Below are positions 1-10,517 of a DNA stretch of 64,000 bases, piece by piece. The translations under genes and the position numbers were made by a program. The notes under the pieces are model-generated. The model had not been told where the DNA came from, searched no databases, and saw nothing but the letters and a program-made list of their open reading frames with translations. Location: NCBI RefSeq assembly GCF_011046245.1, contig NZ_CP049245.1, positions 62,001-126,000 of the forward strand, in the 5' to 3' direction. This DNA comes from Allorhizobium pseudoryzae (GTDB lineage Bacteria > Pseudomonadota > Alphaproteobacteria > Rhizobiales > Rhizobiaceae). How positions within the stretch are numbered: the stretch's first letter is position 1; each line of letters starts with the position of its first letter.

Positions 1-1
1 G

Positions 2-331
2 CGGACCATCATGGCGCTGGAGCGGAGCGTTCTCACCGGCGACGACGAGTTCGCCGACCATCAGTTGGAGGGGGAGGCCGAGATATTCGGGCGCTTTACT
101 ATCAACTTGCTGTACGATCTCGAATTCGATTTCGACACGCACGAATATCGCATCAACGGCGGCGATTGGGCCATCGCTTTGACGGCGGACTATACCGGCA
201 TTGATATCGGCTATCCGGAGCTGATCGCGCTCACTGACGACGAACTCGGCTCACTTGCGCCGATCACGCGGGAAACCGGCATCCCGGTAAATGCGTCCCG
301 TATCAGCTACGACGCTCGCGCAGGATCATAA
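2..331 (+). CDS. hypothetical protein, 3' end (partial)
   Basis: The frame is open to the left edge of the window, so this is probably the C-terminal part of a longer protein; an internal ATG lies at position 11. The visible part is about 106 residues, acidic and rich in aromatic and aliphatic residues, with no membrane segment or motif I recognise. It lies next to the distal end of the conjugation region, where rhizobial plasmids often carry conserved hypothetical genes. The function is unknown. If the ATG at 11 were the true start, the gene would be complete. Confidence 0.5.
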   Translation, partial: RTIMALERSVLTGDDEFADHQLEGEAEIFGRFTINLLYDLEFDFDTHEYRINGGDWAIALTADYTGIDIGYPELIALTDDELGSLAPITRETGIPVNASRISYDARAGS

Positions 332-511
332 TCAATCTTGCGGTGCAGTTTCATCCGAGGGGCGGCGAGAGCCGTCTCTCAATAGGGATGTCGAGGAGGC
401 ATCGCGATCTTCCTTTCGATCCAGCTGTCATCTCTCATCGGGGGTGTTGCAGCCCGTTCGTCACGACGCCGCCGGCAGAACTTTCTCCACAGCACTGCTG
501 CTCCTCGCGGA

Positions 512-1087
512 TCAAAATTCAGTCGCCGGCAAGTCCTCCACATTCGTTTCGGCCCGGGGTGTCCCTCCTTTCTGGTCTGCCGACGATCCCCGCGATGACC
601 GCAATTCAAAAGGAGTAACAACATGCAACAGCTCGCTCAATTCCTCGCCGCCACCGGCCGTCGGTTCCGTACTCTCTGCAAGGTAATCAGCCACTTCTTC
701 CGCAAGGGTAAGCTCGCCTCGAAGCTCGTGATCAAGATCCCCTTCTTCGTCGAGATCGAAGTGTCCATCGAGACCGACTGGGACCGGCGTCGATGAAGCG
801 CCCTCTTGGCCCGCTTCGACGGGCCTTTCCCAACTTGCCACAGAGGCGCGCGGCCGGTAACCGCGTTTGCGCTTCTGACGCAGCAGATCGAGAAACAGTT
901 CGACAGCTTCCTCCTCCCGCCCAAAATGGTGGGCTACCATTCGACCATTCGCTCCGATGCGCCCCCACCTCCTGACCAGGCAAACATCGCCAAAGAGACT
1001 CGGTTCGATCGACATGGCGTAATAGCGTGCCATGTTCTTCGCCACGTCCGTGCGTTCGACATAAAGATGGTAGGGTTGCGCGATCAT
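512..1087 (-). CDS. WGR domain-containing protein
   Basis: The N-terminal ~85 residues form a WGR domain, named for the conserved Trp-Gly-Arg seen here in LVRRWGRIGANGRM. It ends in the typical EEEAVELFLDLLRQKRKRGYRPR helix. WGR domains occur in PARP-type proteins and as stand-alone plasmid proteins in rhizobia, where they are thought to bind nucleic acid; a conjugation role is not established. I chose the ATG at 1087 (MIAQPYHLYVERTD), which begins at the domain edge; the frame extends upstream to a GTG at 1129. The C-terminal ~90 residues are acidic, low in motif content and overlap an antisense small frame, so the true 3' end could be questioned. It is transcribed in the same direction as the nuclease-like gene and traG. 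Confidence 0.7.
   Translation of the reverse strand: MIAQPYHLYVERTDVAKNMARYYAMSIEPSLFGDVCLVRRWGRIGANGRMVAHHFGREEEAVELFLDLLRQKRKRGYRPRASVASWERPVEAGQEGASSTPVPVGLDGHFDLDEEGDLDHELRGELTLAEEVADYLAESTEPTAGGGEELSELLHVVTPFELRSSRGSSADQKGGTPRAETNVEDLPATEF
623..796 (+). CDS. small basic protein of 57 aa (candidate)
   Basis: An ATG at 623 follows a strong ribosome-binding site (AAGGAG, 610-615) with 7-base spacing and opens a 57-codon frame that ends at TGA 794-796. The product begins MQQLAQFLAATGRR and continues with a Lys/Arg-rich stretch (RFRTLCK, FFRKGK), a hydrophobic patch (KIPFFVEIEV) and an acidic/basic tail (ETDWDRRR). It lies antisense to the 3' part of the WGR-domain gene, whose acidic tail is simply the complement of this basic peptide. 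Only one of the two overlapping stretches may be under protein selection. No family is recognised. The near-ideal ribosome-binding site is the main support. Confidence 0.45.
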   Translation: MQQLAQFLAATGRRFRTLCKVISHFFRKGKLASKLVIKIPFFVEIEVSIETDWDRRR

Positions 1088-1287
1088 GAGATCAGAATCG
1101 CCGATCGCGGGAATTGCGTCCAACGACACTTATGAATCGGTCGGGGTGGATCGATTCAAATCGGTGATGATATCGGAAATGTTATGACAGGCTTGGGCGC
1201 GACGCCTTCGGTGCAAGGCTCTATTCGCGGTGCTCACAGAGCCCTCACACGGTCTCCGCCCCATGGGTGACGATCCTCTCGCGGCTC

Positions 1288-1869
1288 TCAGCCGCACCAT
1301 CCATGTCGAGCGCCGTCCCAGCGCCGGGCGAGGCCCTCGTTGACGAGAGTGTCTCCGAGCGAGTGCCCTGCCCGGGTTACGGTACGGAGCTTGCGGCCAT
1401 ACTTGTCTTCGTCGCGCAATCCGGCCGAAAGCGAAAAGGTGCCGGCATTCAGCAACGCCAGCAGGCGTGCCTTCGCGGCCTCGCCCTTGATCCTTTCCGC
1501 CTCGCAGCGTGGCGGGCTGAGCTCCGGCGTGTCGATATCCGCGATGCGGATTTTCCGTCCCTCGAACCAGAATGTATCGCCGTCGACGATGCAGTTCACA
1601 GGACGATCTGCACCGCAGAATGAAAATGCCGCTGACGATGAATCCGCTGTCGGTGTCCTGGCCGCAGCCAGGAGTCCAGAAAGGCTATCAGCGCCCCCGA
1701 ACGCAAGCCAGCCTCCCGCAGCAATGATCATGGCGCAGAGGATCGCGATCAGGGGTATGCGCGGGCGGCTCGGTCCCGATCGGGGTGACTTTCCCTGCCA
1801 GCGATGTCGATCGTTCCTGCTGCCGGACTTCCGCGGCTTTGTGAACAGAACCACATTCGATTTCGTCAC
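1288..1869 (-). CDS. membrane-anchored thermonuclease-like (SNase) protein
   Basis: The C-terminal half matches the staphylococcal nuclease fold: VDGDTFWFEGRKIRIADIDTPE carries the calcium-binding and first catalytic region, followed by ERIKGEAAKARL and a KYGRKLRTV segment holding catalytic Arg/Asp-type positions. Two Cys residues (FCGADRPVNC) suggest an exported domain. A single hydrophobic helix (IPLIAILCAMIIAAGGWLA) precedes it, so the nuclease domain probably faces the periplasm. The GTG at 1869 follows an AGGAG at 9-base spacing; a TTG at 1932 in frame is less likely. SNase-like genes often follow traG on rhizobial plasmids, but whether this one takes part in conjugation is unknown. The cation-binding motif is intact. 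Confidence 0.75.
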   Translation of the reverse strand: MTKSNVVLFTKPRKSGSRNDRHRWQGKSPRSGPSRPRIPLIAILCAMIIAAGGWLAFGGADSLSGLLAAARTPTADSSSAAFSFCGADRPVNCIVDGDTFWFEGRKIRIADIDTPELSPPRCEAERIKGEAAKARLLALLNAGTFSLSAGLRDEDKYGRKLRTVTRAGHSLGDTLVNEGLARRWDGARHGWCG

Positions 1870-2100
1870 CTCGGTCCACTCCTGTTTGCCCCAACCTATC
1901 TCGGCTTCGGTTTCATCCGCGTTTATGAGCAAGCGTGCTCTCAGACGGTGTGCGGGAGCGGGGCACAGTCGATCCCGCCTCCCCTTCGGGCCACTTTGTT
2001 GAGGCTCCTGCGGCTGCGCTATTTCCCGCTCCTCGCACGACGAGAATTCCCGAAATCCCGCCCTTTAGTGCGGCGCTCATGCTAATTTCTGGGACACTCC

Positions 2101-4077
2101 TCATTGTTCTGGATCGACCTTGCTCGCTATGCTGCGCGCCGGCTCGATCAAAGAGGCTTCGGGTGGGCTTCCAAGCTTGTGAAACCTGTTCGTGCCAACA
2201 CAAGCTTTCATGTCGTCGCGCCGAAACCAGATTGCGCGGCCGCATCGAAGCGGCGCATTCCCCGCCGTGAAGACGATCTGTTCGTCAGCGCGCATGCGAA
2301 GAACTTCGTGCGGCTGGATCAACGGTCGTGCAGCCAACTGCTTCGACCGCGTCCGCGACGATCCTTTCATCTGCGAACTTCGGCTGACCTGGTCGATCTC
2401 GACCGTCGTCATGCCGCAGCGACGCGAGATGTAGTCCGCGGTTTCCGTATCGTTGATCGCCGCGAAACTGATCCAGCTAGCGCTCTCGAACCACTTGCTC
2501 GCGGCATCGCGGCCGCCGTAGGTTTCCCGCATCTGGCCGATTGACTGGTAGATCATGAGAAGCGTGATGCCATACTTCCGGCCGGCGTCGCGCGCGGTCT
2601 CCAGGATCCGCATGTAGCCAAGGCGGGCAACCTCATCGAGGAGGAACAGTGCTCTGCCCTTCATCGAACCATCGCGGTTATAAATCGCATTGAGGAACGA
2701 GCCGATGATGACGCGTGCGAGGCCCGCATGCGTCTCCAGGGTCTTGAGATCGATGTTGATGAAGACGTCGGTGTTTCCCTCGGCAAGATCCCCCGTCGAA
2801 AACGTCTTCCCCGATACCAGCGCGGCATAGTTCGGGTAGGAAAGCCAGTGGGTCTCCTTGATCGCATTGGCATAGACGCCGGAGAAGGTCTCCGGGGTCA
2901 TGTTCACGAAAGCCGCGACATTTTCCTTCACGAAATCCGAGCCCGAATTGTCGTAGATCTCCTGCAGGCGTTGACGCAATTGCGGTTCCGGCTCGGAGAG
3001 ATTGGCGCGCACCTGGCGAAGCGTCTGGCTCTCCTTCTCCGTATGACCGGACAGGCAAACGTCCGCGATCATCGCGGTGAGCAATTGCAATGCCGAGGCG
3101 CGGAAGAAGTCGTCGCGGACGCCACGTGTCCCGCCGCTGTCACTCATGATCCAGGACGCAACGGATGCGATATCCTCCTCCTTGGTGCCGCCGAATAGCC
3201 CGATCCAGTCCAGCGCGTTGAAGCCAGTCTCCGGCTTTTTGGGATCGACCACGAAGACGTCGCGGTCCGCGCCGGTACGATGGGCAGTGACCATCGGCGC
3301 CACCTCGTTCGACGGATCGAGAACGATCAGCGAGCCGCCCCATTTCAAAGCGGTCGGGATTGTCACCGACGTCGTCTTGAAACCGCCGGAACCGGCGAAC
3401 ACGATACCGTGCGACGAACCGAACGAGCCGTCGAAGCAGAGCAACGGCGACTTGCCGCCGGCGCCCCATGTTTCGGGATTGTCGGCTCGAAACGAGCGCT
3501 CCGCGACGCTGTCCCTATCGACACGGTATTGTTCGCCGAGCACGATACCGCCGGCGTCCGAAAACAGCTTTTCGGCATCGGCAAGCTTCATCCAATCCGC
3601 CTCGCCGTGCAGCGCTCGCTTGCCACGAATACGCCTTGGCTCGGCACTGGCGAACGCCGCGTTGCCGACAAGCGCAACGCGTTGCGCAAAGCAGGTCGCC
3701 ATTGCCGCGGCCGCTGCTCCGATCAACGTGGCGGGATCGACATAGGCGATAATGGACTTGCCCATTGGCACCTGGTCCGTGAGTGCCCACAACCGGATCG
3801 TTTCGCGAAACGCGGCAATCAGGATCGTCGCCACGCCGCCGGCGACGACGCCCCACCCTGCGGTCTTGACCCTGATCGCGCCGGCGCTAGCGAACAGGAA
3901 GACGATGCCGATGAGCGCCGCGGTGAGATACGGCGCAGCGATGCCGGTTCGGCCGAGCGCCTGTCGTGCTGCTTCCGTCTTCCCAAAGGCAGACAGCCAG
4001 TGTTCGACCCCCGTAATAGCGACGGCGGCCAGGATCATCAATACGACGGGTGCGATGAAGAGCATGATCCTATTCAT
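2101..4077 (-). CDS. traG: conjugal transfer coupling protein TraG
   Basis: This is a VirD4/TraG-type coupling ATPase that links the relaxase-DNA complex to the type IV secretion channel in the inner membrane. The start at 4077 ([12 protein letters not shown]) opens two to three membrane helices in the first ~100 residues. They are followed by a P-loop region ([15 protein letters not shown]), a Walker B ([14 protein letters not shown]) and the conserved C-terminal [19 protein letters not shown]. The length of 658 residues is normal for Ti-type TraG. The frame overlaps the 3' end of traD by 8 bases, giving a traC-traD-traG operon read away from oriT. An upstream in-frame start at 4110 would lie inside traD and is not preferred. 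Confidence 0.95.
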   Translation of the reverse strand: MNRIMLFIAPVVLMILAAVAITGVEHWLSAFGKTEAARQALGRTGIAAPYLTAALIGIVFLFASAGAIRVKTAGWGVVAGGVATILIAAFRETIRLWALTDQVPMGKSIIAYVDPATLIGAAAAAMATCFAQRVALVGNAAFASAEPRRIRGKRALHGEADWMKLADAEKLFSDAGGIVLGEQYRVDRDSVAERSFRADNPETWGAGGKSPLLCFDGSFGSSHGIVFAGSGGFKTTSVTIPTALKWGGSLIVLDPSNEVAPMVTAHRTGADRDVFVVDPKKPETGFNALDWIGLFGGTKEEDIASVASWIMSDSGGTRGVRDDFFRASALQLLTAMIADVCLSGHTEKESQTLRQVRANLSEPEPQLRQRLQEIYDNSGSDFVKENVAAFVNMTPETFSGVYANAIKETHWLSYPNYAALVSGKTFSTGDLAEGNTDVFINIDLKTLETHAGLARVIIGSFLNAIYNRDGSMKGRALFLLDEVARLGYMRILETARDAGRKYGITLLMIYQSIGQMRETYGGRDAASKWFESASWISFAAINDTETADYISRRCGMTTVEIDQVSRSSQMKGSSRTRSKQLAARPLIQPHEVLRMRADEQIVFTAGNAPLRCGRAIWFRRDDMKACVGTNRFHKLGSPPEASLIEPARSIASKVDPEQ

Positions 4078-4285
4078 CGCTTTTCCCGAAGGCCTCCACG
4101 CCGATCGCAAGCAGCCGCGATCTTTCCTGGTCTTCGCTTTTCAGGCGCCGGCTCACATCGATGAGGGCGCCCAGCAAAAGCGCCCGCTTCTCGTAGCGAA
4201 GACCCGCTTTGACGATCAGACCGCCGAGTTCGATCTTTTCCCGCGTGTCCTTTTTGCGGGCGTCGGCTGTGGTCGTGCGCGCCAT
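4070..4285 (-). CDS. traD: conjugal transfer protein TraD
   Basis: This 71-residue protein begins [20 protein letters not shown] and has the [21 protein letters not shown] core typical of the small TraD of Ti and rhizobial plasmids. TraD is encoded between traC and traG and is thought to act as an accessory of DNA processing or coupling; its biochemistry is poorly known. The frame stays open upstream to 4513, but that extension is the shadow of traC, and the ATG at 4285 lies only four bases after the traC stop. The 3' end overlaps the traG start by 8 bases, indicating translational coupling. Confidence 0.88.
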   Translation of the reverse strand: MARTTTADARKKDTREKIELGGLIVKAGLRYEKRALLLGALIDVSRRLKSEDQERSRLLAIGVEAFGKSDE

Positions 4286-4289
4286 CCGC

Positions 4290-4586
4290 TCAAGCCTCAG
4301 CAGTCCCGATCGCAGCCGCGCCAGCCGCGTTCTGCGCGGACGGTGCGCTGCTTTCGCCGGCGTTACATCCCTTCTTCCCTCCGGTCGTAGTCGCCTTTCC
4401 TCCGCGAAACCGTTTCGCCAGGTCCTCGAAGGCCGCCTGCAACTCGGCCTCGTCGACTTCAATCTCGCCGAGACCTGCCTTGAGAGCGATACGGCCGATG
4501 CGCTCGGCCTCACGGGTTTCTGCTGCCTTGAGCTGTTCCTGGAGTTTGGCGATTTCGTCGCGGATCTTGGAGGATGGTTTCTTCAT
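4290..4586 (-). CDS. traC: conjugal transfer protein TraC
   Basis: The 98-residue product begins [19 protein letters not shown] and has an N-terminal coiled-coil-like helix ([19 protein letters not shown]), then the [19 protein letters not shown] motif found in TraC of Ti-type conjugation systems. It is an accessory DNA-processing factor that works at oriT with TraA. A GGGAG ribosome-binding site lies just upstream of the ATG at 4586. It is the first gene leftward of oriT, and the oriT-traC-traD-traG order is the canonical one. The frame runs on to 5792 upstream, but that is antisense to traA and not coding. Confidence 0.88.
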   Translation of the reverse strand: MKKPSSKIRDEIAKLQEQLKAAETREAERIGRIALKAGLGEIEVDEAELQAAFEDLAKRFRGGKATTTGGKKGCNAGESSAPSAQNAAGAAAIGTAEA

Positions 4587-4643
4587 TCCGTTTGTCTCCC
4601 TTGGGTGAGAAGCTTGTCTTTCGAACCCAGTTTCAGGGAGGTG

Positions 4644-4770
4644 AGTGCGGAACGCACTACTGTGAATCCTACAATCGCCAAAGCGCGAGCTTTGGTGAAT
4701 GATCCCTGCCGTTCCGAAGGAGCGGATCCGAAGGGCGCAATTATACGTCGCTGGCGCGACGCCCTTGCTT
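4644..4770. other. oriT: origin of conjugal transfer (oriT), RSF1010/Ti type
   Basis: The intergenic space between divergent traC and traA holds three inverted repeats. AGTGCG/CGCACT lies at 4644-4658, CAAAGC/GCTTTG at 4679-4694, and AAGGGCG/CGCCCTT at 4731-4737 and 4760-4766. The last one encloses GCAATTATACGTCGC, matching the nic-region consensus of the Ti-plasmid and RSF1010 (MOBQ) oriT, with a smaller CGTCG/CGACG pair inside. The position and sequence make it the expected nick site for the MobA-like domain of TraA. No 18-bp TraR box (dyad around a GATC-like centre) was found in the 255-bp gap. Confidence 0.88.
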
Positions 4771-4841
4771 GAGGCCCCTGGCCTGCCTGCCGCTTCTGAC
4801 GAACTAATTGATTTCGTTCGCAACCGGGAAAGAATTCCGCC

Positions 4842-7800
4842 GTGGCCGTCCCTCATTTCTCCGTCAGCGTTGTCGCCCGCGGCTCTGGCCGCAGCGCCGT
4901 CCTGTCGGCGGCCTACCGGCATTGCGCGAAGATGGAGTTCGAGCGTGAGGCACGGACCATCGACTACACCCGCAAGCAGGGATTGCTCCATGAAGAGTTC
5001 GTCATCCCCGCCGATGCGCCGGAATGGCTGCGCTCGATGATCGCGGATCGGTCGGTCTCCGGCGCCTCCGAAGCCTTCTGGAACAAGGTCGAAGATTTCG
5101 AGAAGCGCTCCGATGCGCAACTTGCAAAAGACGTCACCATTGCATTGCCGATCGAGCTGAGCGCGGAGCAGAATATTGCGCTCGTCCGCGACTTCATCGA
5201 GCAGCACGTCAGGTCGAAGGGCATGGTAGCGGACTGGGTCTATCACGACGCACCCGGCAATCCCCACGTTCATCTGATGACGACCTTGCGCCCGCTGACC
5301 GAGGACGGCTTCGGCGCCAAGAAGGTCGCGGTGCTTGGACCGGACGGCAACCCGATCCGCAACGACGCCGGCAGAAAAGTGTATGAGCTCTGGGCCGGAA
5401 GCATCGACGATTTCAACGCGTTTCGTGACGGATGGTTTGCGTGCCAGAACGGGCATCTGGCGCTGGCCGGTCTCGACATTCGCGTCGATGGTCGCTCCTT
5501 CGAGAGGCAAGGGATCGATCTTGAGCCGACCATCCATCTCGGCGTTGGCACGAGGGCAATCGAGCGCAAAGCCGATCGCGCCTCCAAGCCGTTGGAGCTC
5601 GAGCGCCTCGAACTTCAGGACGCTCGCAGGGCCGAGAACGCGAGACGAATCGACCGTAATCCGAAGCTGGTGCTCGACCTGATCACGCGTGAGAAGAGCG
5701 TCTTCGACGAACGTGATGTCGCCGAGATCCTGTACCGCTACATCGATGACGCGGATCTGTTCCAAAGACTCATGGTCCGGATCATTCTGCACCCCGACAC
5801 GTTCCGCCTCGAGCGCGAGCGGATCGAATTTGCCACCGCGGTTAGGTTACCCGCCAAATACACGACCCGCGACATGATCCGCCTCGAAGCCGAGATGGCC
5901 AATCGCGCCATCTGGCTGTCTCAGCGTTCGTCGCACGGCGTGCGGGACGCGGCACTCGCCGCAACGTTCAAGCGCCACGACCGGCTTTCTGAGGAGCAGA
6001 GAACCGCGATCGAGCATGTAGTGGGAGCCGAGCGGATCGCTGCCGTTGTCGGCCGCGCCGGTGCCGGTAAGACGACGATGATGAAGGCCGCGCGCGAAGC
6101 CTGGGAAGCGGCTGGCTATCGTGTTGTCGGTGGCGCACTTGCCGGCAAGGCGGCTGAGGGCCTGGAGAAGGAAGCCGGGATCGTCTCTCGGACGCTCTCG
6201 TCCTGGGAACTCCGTTGGAACCAAGGCCGCGATCAGCTCGATAGCAAGACGGTGTTTGTCCTGGACGAAGCCGGCATGGTGTCGTCGCGGCAGATGGCAC
6301 TGTTCGTCGAAGCGGTGACGAAGGCCGGCGCCAAGCTCGTTATCATCGGCGATCCCGAACAGCTTCAACCGATCGAAGCCGGCGCCGCCTTCCGCGCGAT
6401 TGCAGACCGCATCGGCTATGCGGAACTCGAAACCATCTATCGCCAGCGCGAGCAATGGATGCGCGATGCCTCGCTTGATCTGGCGCGCGGCAAGGTCGGC
6501 AAGGCGGTCGACGCCTACCGTGCCAATGGCAAGGTGATCGGCTGGGATTTGAAGGCCGACGCCGTCGACAATCTCATCGCCGCTTGGGACCGCGATTACG
6601 ATCCGACGAAGACGTCGCTGATCCTTGCCCATTTGCGTCGTGACGTTCACATGCTGAACCAGATGGCGCGCATCAAGCTGATCGAACGCGGGGTTCTCGA
6701 CAAAGGAACCATGTTCATGACGGCGGATGGCGATCGCAACTTCGCTGTTGGCGACCAGATCGTATTCCTCAAGAACGAAGGGTCGCTCGGCGTCAAGAAC
6801 GGCATGCTGGCCAAGGTCGTCGAGACGGGAGCGGGACGCATCACCGCGCAGGTCGGCGATGGCGAGCATGCCCGCCAGGTGCTGGTCGAGCAACGCTTTT
6901 ACAACACCCTCGACTACGGCTATGCGACCACGATTCACAAAGCCCAAGGCGCGACCGTCGATCGGGTGAAGGTCCTCGCATCACTGTCCCTGGATCGACA
7001 TCTGACCTACGTCGCCATGACGCGTCATCGCGAGGAGCTGGCCGTTTACTATGGCCGCGGATCCTTCGCCAAGAACGGTGGGCTGATCCAGATCCTGTCG
7101 CGACGCAATGCGAAGGAATCGACGCTCGATTATGAGAAGGGCGTCTTCTACCGCCAGGCACTTCGTTTTGCCGAAGCGCGCGGTCTCAACATCGTCAGCG
7201 TCACCCGCACGCTGCTTGGTGACCGGCTGGAATGGACCGTCAGACAGAAGGCCAAGCTTGCCAATCTTGGTGCGCGCCTTGCCGCCATTGCCGGCAAGCT
7301 CGGTCTCGTCCGTGGCGCCAGCCATTCTCCAACCCAAAACACCACCAAGGAGGCAAAGTCCATGGTCTCGGGCGTCACGACTTTCACCAAATCGTTCGAG
7401 CAAGCGGTCGAGGACAAACTCGCCGCCGATCCAGGATTGAAGAAGCAGTGGGAGGAGGTCTCGACACGTTTCTACTTCGTCTACGCTCAGCCGGAAAGCG
7501 CCTTCAAGGCAATCAACGTCGAAGCAATGCTGAAGGACGAGACTGTCGCGACATCCACGCTGGCAACGATCGGATCGAACCCTGAACACTTCGGTGGGCT
7601 GAAGGGCAAGACTGGGATGTTCGCGAGCCGCGCCGACAAGCAGGAGCGCGAGAAGGCTGAGATCAATGCGCTGGCACTCGCGCGCAATCTCGAGCGCTAT
7701 TTGCGCCAGCGGGCAGAAGCGGAACGCAAATGTGAGGTCGAGGAACGTGCCGTCCGTCTGAAGGTGTCGATCGATATTCCGGCGCTCTCGGTCAACGCAA

Positions 7801-8153
7801 AACAGGTTTTCGAACGAGTGCGTGATGCGATCGACCGCCACGACCTGCCAGCCGGTCTCGAATATGCGCTTGCCGACAAGATGGTGAAGGTGGAACTGGA
7901 GGGATTTGCGCGAGCCGTAGCGCAGCGTTTCGGCGAGCGCACCTTCCTGCCTTTGGCCGCCAAGGACGCCAATGGACAGACGTTCAGCACTGTCACCGCA
8001 GGGATGACGGCCGCACAGAAGGCCGAGGTGCAATCGGCGTGGAATGCGATGCGGACGGTGCAGCAGCTGGCTGCGCATGAGCGGACGACCGAGGCGTTGA
8101 AACAGGCGCAAACTCTGCGTCAGACGAAGAGCCAGGGGCTCTCTCTCAAATGA
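4842..8153 (+). CDS. traA: conjugative relaxase-helicase TraA
   Basis: This MOBQ-family relaxase nicks oriT and unwinds the strand for transfer. The first ~230 residues are a MobA/MobL domain: [20 protein letters not shown], with the His-rich metal-binding motif [12 protein letters not shown] around residues 134-146. A RecD/TraI-like helicase domain follows, with Walker [12 protein letters not shown] near residue 403, Walker [16 protein letters not shown] near 471, and a helicase motif [19 protein letters not shown] near 690-710. The last ~270 residues are a helical, rhizobia-specific tail. The length of 1103 residues is usual. The start is a GTG at 4842, read away from oriT, and the stop overlaps traF. 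Confidence 0.95.
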   Translation: MAVPHFSVSVVARGSGRSAVLSAAYRHCAKMEFEREARTIDYTRKQGLLHEEFVIPADAPEWLRSMIADRSVSGASEAFWNKVEDFEKRSDAQLAKDVTIALPIELSAEQNIALVRDFIEQHVRSKGMVADWVYHDAPGNPHVHLMTTLRPLTEDGFGAKKVAVLGPDGNPIRNDAGRKVYELWAGSIDDFNAFRDGWFACQNGHLALAGLDIRVDGRSFERQGIDLEPTIHLGVGTRAIERKADRASKPLELERLELQDARRAENARRIDRNPKLVLDLITREKSVFDERDVAEILYRYIDDADLFQRLMVRIILHPDTFRLERERIEFATAVRLPAKYTTRDMIRLEAEMANRAIWLSQRSSHGVRDAALAATFKRHDRLSEEQRTAIEHVVGAERIAAVVGRAGAGKTTMMKAAREAWEAAGYRVVGGALAGKAAEGLEKEAGIVSRTLSSWELRWNQGRDQLDSKTVFVLDEAGMVSSRQMALFVEAVTKAGAKLVIIGDPEQLQPIEAGAAFRAIADRIGYAELETIYRQREQWMRDASLDLARGKVGKAVDAYRANGKVIGWDLKADAVDNLIAAWDRDYDPTKTSLILAHLRRDVHMLNQMARIKLIERGVLDKGTMFMTADGDRNFAVGDQIVFLKNEGSLGVKNGMLAKVVETGAGRITAQVGDGEHARQVLVEQRFYNTLDYGYATTIHKAQGATVDRVKVLASLSLDRHLTYVAMTRHREELAVYYGRGSFAKNGGLIQILSRRNAKESTLDYEKGVFYRQALRFAEARGLNIVSVTRTLLGDRLEWTVRQKAKLANLGARLAAIAGKLGLVRGASHSPTQNTTKEAKSMVSGVTTFTKSFEQAVEDKLAADPGLKKQWEEVSTRFYFVYAQPESAFKAINVEAMLKDETVATSTLATIGSNPEHFGGLKGKTGMFASRADKQEREKAEINALALARNLERYLRQRAEAERKCEVEERAVRLKVSIDIPALSVNAKQVFERVRDAIDRHDLPAGLEYALADKMVKVELEGFARAVAQRFGERTFLPLAAKDANGQTFSTVTAGMTAAQKAEVQSAWNAMRTVQQLAAHERTTEALKQAQTLRQTKSQGLSLK

Positions 8154-8716
8154 CGGGGCAAGTCTCTGTACGTTGGTTGAAGGGTGCGCAACGATCGAAT
8201 GCCGTCGCGCTCTTGCTGGTGGCGGCATCCGTCTTTGGGGGCGGCGTTGCTGCGGCCATTATCGGCGGCTCTCGTATCAACCTGACGCCAAGCGAACCCC
8301 TCGGCCTCTGGCGCATCTTTGCGCTCGATCGGCCGGTATCGGTCGGCGATCTCGTCTTCATTTGTCCGCCGCTCACACCTGTCATGCGAGAGGCGCGAGA
8401 GCGTGGCTATCTCCGGGCCGGCATCTGTCCGAGTGGGGTCGCGCCGCTCATCAAGACGGTTGTCGCCGTTGCCGGGCAGCATGTCGAAGTCGGCGCCGGC
8501 GTGACGATCGATGGGCGCCCGCTCCCGTTTTCCGATTTGGTCGAGCGGGACGGCAGGGGGCGGCCGATGGCGCCCTATTCAGGCGGTGTCGTGCCGGCAG
8601 ACAGCGTCTTCCTCCATTCATCATTCAGGGGCTCCTATGACTCCCGCTATTTCGGTCCCCTCCCCGTATCCGGCATTCTCGGCCTGGCGCAACCGGTGCT
8701 AACCTATGCGCCGTGA
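8150..8716 (+). CDS. traF: conjugal transfer signal peptidase-like protein TraF
   Basis: This is an S26-family membrane protease which in related plasmids matures the TrbC pilin by cleavage and cyclisation. One N-terminal helix ([19 protein letters not shown]) anchors it. The conserved Ser motif [11 protein letters not shown] lies near residue 47 and the Lys motif [15 protein letters not shown] near residue 101, so both catalytic residues are present. The length of 188 residues is normal. The ATG overlaps the traA stop in an ATGA and the 3' end overlaps traB by 11 bases. The pilin substrate gene (trbC) is not in this window. Confidence 0.92.
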   Translation: MTGQVSVRWLKGAQRSNAVALLLVAASVFGGGVAAAIIGGSRINLTPSEPLGLWRIFALDRPVSVGDLVFICPPLTPVMREARERGYLRAGICPSGVAPLIKTVVAVAGQHVEVGAGVTIDGRPLPFSDLVERDGRGRPMAPYSGGVVPADSVFLHSSFRGSYDSRYFGPLPVSGILGLAQPVLTYAP

Positions 8717-9869
8717 ATACCTTCGACCGGCATTGTTGATTGCAGCTTCCATCATCGCCGGAACGGTCGCGTGGAGTGGCCACGTCCTTCTTCTTCCGAC
8801 CGCCTTCTCGTTTCCGATCCTCTGGGCGCTTGCGCGATCGAGACTGACGGCGGTGTTTGTTTCGGCCGGTTACTTCCTCGCTGCGTCACGCGGTCTGCCG
8901 CAGGGCGTTGCAACTTTCTATTCGTCGGATCTGTGGCCGGGGTTGCTGCTCTGGCTCAGCGCATCCTTCGGGTTTGTCGGCGTTCACGCGATGCTCTGGA
9001 CACGATGCGAACCGACGCGGCCGTTTCGCTATTTCGCGGTGGTCCTGCTCATGGCCATTCCGCCATTCGGTATCACCGGTTGGGCACATCCGATCACGGC
9101 CGCGGGCGTGCTGTTTCCGGGATGGGGATGGTGGGGATTGCTTGCCACGACAGCCGGCCTCGTGGGCCTCGTAACCCTCATGCGGCCGGCTGTCGCGATT
9201 GTCCTGGCAGGCTTTTGGATCTGGTCCGCCGCAACCTGGGACGAACCGAAACGACCGGATTCCTGGCAGGGGATCGACCTCGAAATGGGCGCTTCGCTGG
9301 GGCGCGACCCCAGCATTGAGCGCCACCGTGATCTGATTGCCACGGTGAAGGATCGAGCATCCGGCGGCGCCCTGACCATTGTTCTCCCCGAGAGCGCGCT
9401 AGGCTTCTGGACGCCGACGGTCGAACGGCTCTGGATACGATCCCTGCAGGGAACCAAAACCACCGTCATCGCCGGCGCTGCGGTCGTCGATGCAGGCGGA
9501 TACGACAATGTGCTGGTCGCCATCTCGGCCGCCGCCGCCCAAATCCTCTATCGCGAGCGGATGCCGGTCCCAGGTTCCATGTGGCAGCCGTGGCGCTCCT
9601 TACTTGGGGCAAGCGGCGGCGCAAGGGCGCACTTCTTCGAAAACCCGGTCGCGACCGTCGCCGACGGTCGGATCGCACCGCTGATCTGCTACGAGCAGCT
9701 GATCGTCTGGCCCGTTCTCCAATCCATGCTGCGGAGGCCGGACGTCATTGTCGCCGTCGGTAACGGCTGGTGGACCAAGGGTACATCCATCGTCGCCATC
9801 CAACGCGCCAGTGCGGAAGCCTGGGCGCGTTTGTTCGCCAAACCCCTCCTGATTTCCTTCAACACCTGA
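8706..9869 (+). CDS. traB: conjugal transfer protein TraB (nitrilase-fold membrane protein)
   Basis: TraB of Ti-type plasmids is a polytopic membrane protein with a carbon-nitrogen hydrolase domain, and it increases conjugation efficiency. Residues 1-180 hold about six membrane segments. The C-terminal half has the nitrilase features: Glu in [10 protein letters not shown] near residue 228, the [18 protein letters not shown] core and the Cys in [11 protein letters not shown] near residue 327. It resembles apolipoprotein N-acyltransferase in layout. It overlaps traF and lies 17 bases before traH, so traA-F-B-H form one operon. Its exact substrate is unknown. Confidence 0.9.
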   Translation: MRREYLRPALLIAASIIAGTVAWSGHVLLLPTAFSFPILWALARSRLTAVFVSAGYFLAASRGLPQGVATFYSSDLWPGLLLWLSASFGFVGVHAMLWTRCEPTRPFRYFAVVLLMAIPPFGITGWAHPITAAGVLFPGWGWWGLLATTAGLVGLVTLMRPAVAIVLAGFWIWSAATWDEPKRPDSWQGIDLEMGASLGRDPSIERHRDLIATVKDRASGGALTIVLPESALGFWTPTVERLWIRSLQGTKTTVIAGAAVVDAGGYDNVLVAISAAAAQILYRERMPVPGSMWQPWRSLLGASGGARAHFFENPVATVADGRIAPLICYEQLIVWPVLQSMLRRPDVIVAVGNGWWTKGTSIVAIQRASAEAWARLFAKPLLISFNT

Positions 9870-9886
9870 ATGCCAAGGAGCCTGCT

Positions 9887-10501
9887 ATGCTCGACGCTGC
9901 CCTAATCCAACAATGCGCCGACCCCTCATTGAAGCCGGCGATCGTGGAGCAGTTCGTCACCGCCGCGGGCGCGAATGATCGACTGGCCGTCACCGTCAAA
10001 TCAGGTGGCCGGTTGATCCTCGTCCCGAAAGCGATGACGCCGGACGAGGCGATGGCGATCGTCCGGCAGCATGTCGGCGAGGCAGTGGTCCGCGTCGGCC
10101 TGACGCAGTTCCCGGCGGGTGTCGGCGTCAAGGACGCGTCCGAACTGAAACCTGACCTCGTCGATCCTTGCGAAAACCTCCGCAAGGGGACGACCATGTT
10201 TGCCAAGGTCCTTCGAATTGTCGCCAAGTGGTACGGCAATCCGAAGAGCGACGATGTCTTCCCGCAGATGTTCGAGGATGCGGTCTATGCCTGGAAGACC
10301 GGTGAGTTCGAGGGCGTGAATGTTTTCCAGGCGGACGATCCCGGAAAAAGCGTCATGATCGACAAGGTGTTGCCGGCAGACCAGGACAAGGCCGGCGTGG
10401 ACATACTGCCTGCGGATACAGACGCTGAAAGCGTCGAGAAAAGCGAAAGCGTTGGATCGGCCGAGATGCGGATCGATCTGTCGAGGATTGGCGGAAATTG
10501 A
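9887..10501 (+). CDS. traH: conjugal transfer protein TraH
   Basis: The start at 9887 (MLDAALIQQCADPSLKPAIV) follows an AAGGAG at 9876-9880 with ideal spacing. The 204-residue protein has the TraH core of Ti and rhizobial plasmids (VEQFVTAAGANDRLAVTVKSG, DEAMAIVRQHVGEAVVRVGLTQ) and an acidic C-terminal tail. It has no signal peptide. TraH closes the traAFBH operon, and its mechanism in transfer is not established. An in-frame extension to 9770 lies inside traB and is not the real start. Convergent with the toxin-antitoxin pair, with only 16 bases between the stop codons. Confidence 0.9.
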   Translation: MLDAALIQQCADPSLKPAIVEQFVTAAGANDRLAVTVKSGGRLILVPKAMTPDEAMAIVRQHVGEAVVRVGLTQFPAGVGVKDASELKPDLVDPCENLRKGTTMFAKVLRIVAKWYGNPKSDDVFPQMFEDAVYAWKTGEFEGVNVFQADDPGKSVMIDKVLPADQDKAGVDILPADTDAESVEKSESVGSAEMRIDLSRIGGN

Positions 10502-10517
10502 TCCCCTTGGGAAGGCG

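Noticed and set aside
4587..4841. TraR (tra) box
   Set aside because: No 18-bp dyad resembling the known consensus was found; the dyads present have other sequences and fit oriT.
4587..5792. Long upstream extension of traC
   Set aside because: It runs antisense through traA and oriT; the ATG at 4586 has a ribosome-binding site and starts the conserved protein.
5847..8228. Two long leftward frames opposite traA
   Set aside because: They are complements of the conserved relaxase-helicase gene and have no motifs or start signals.
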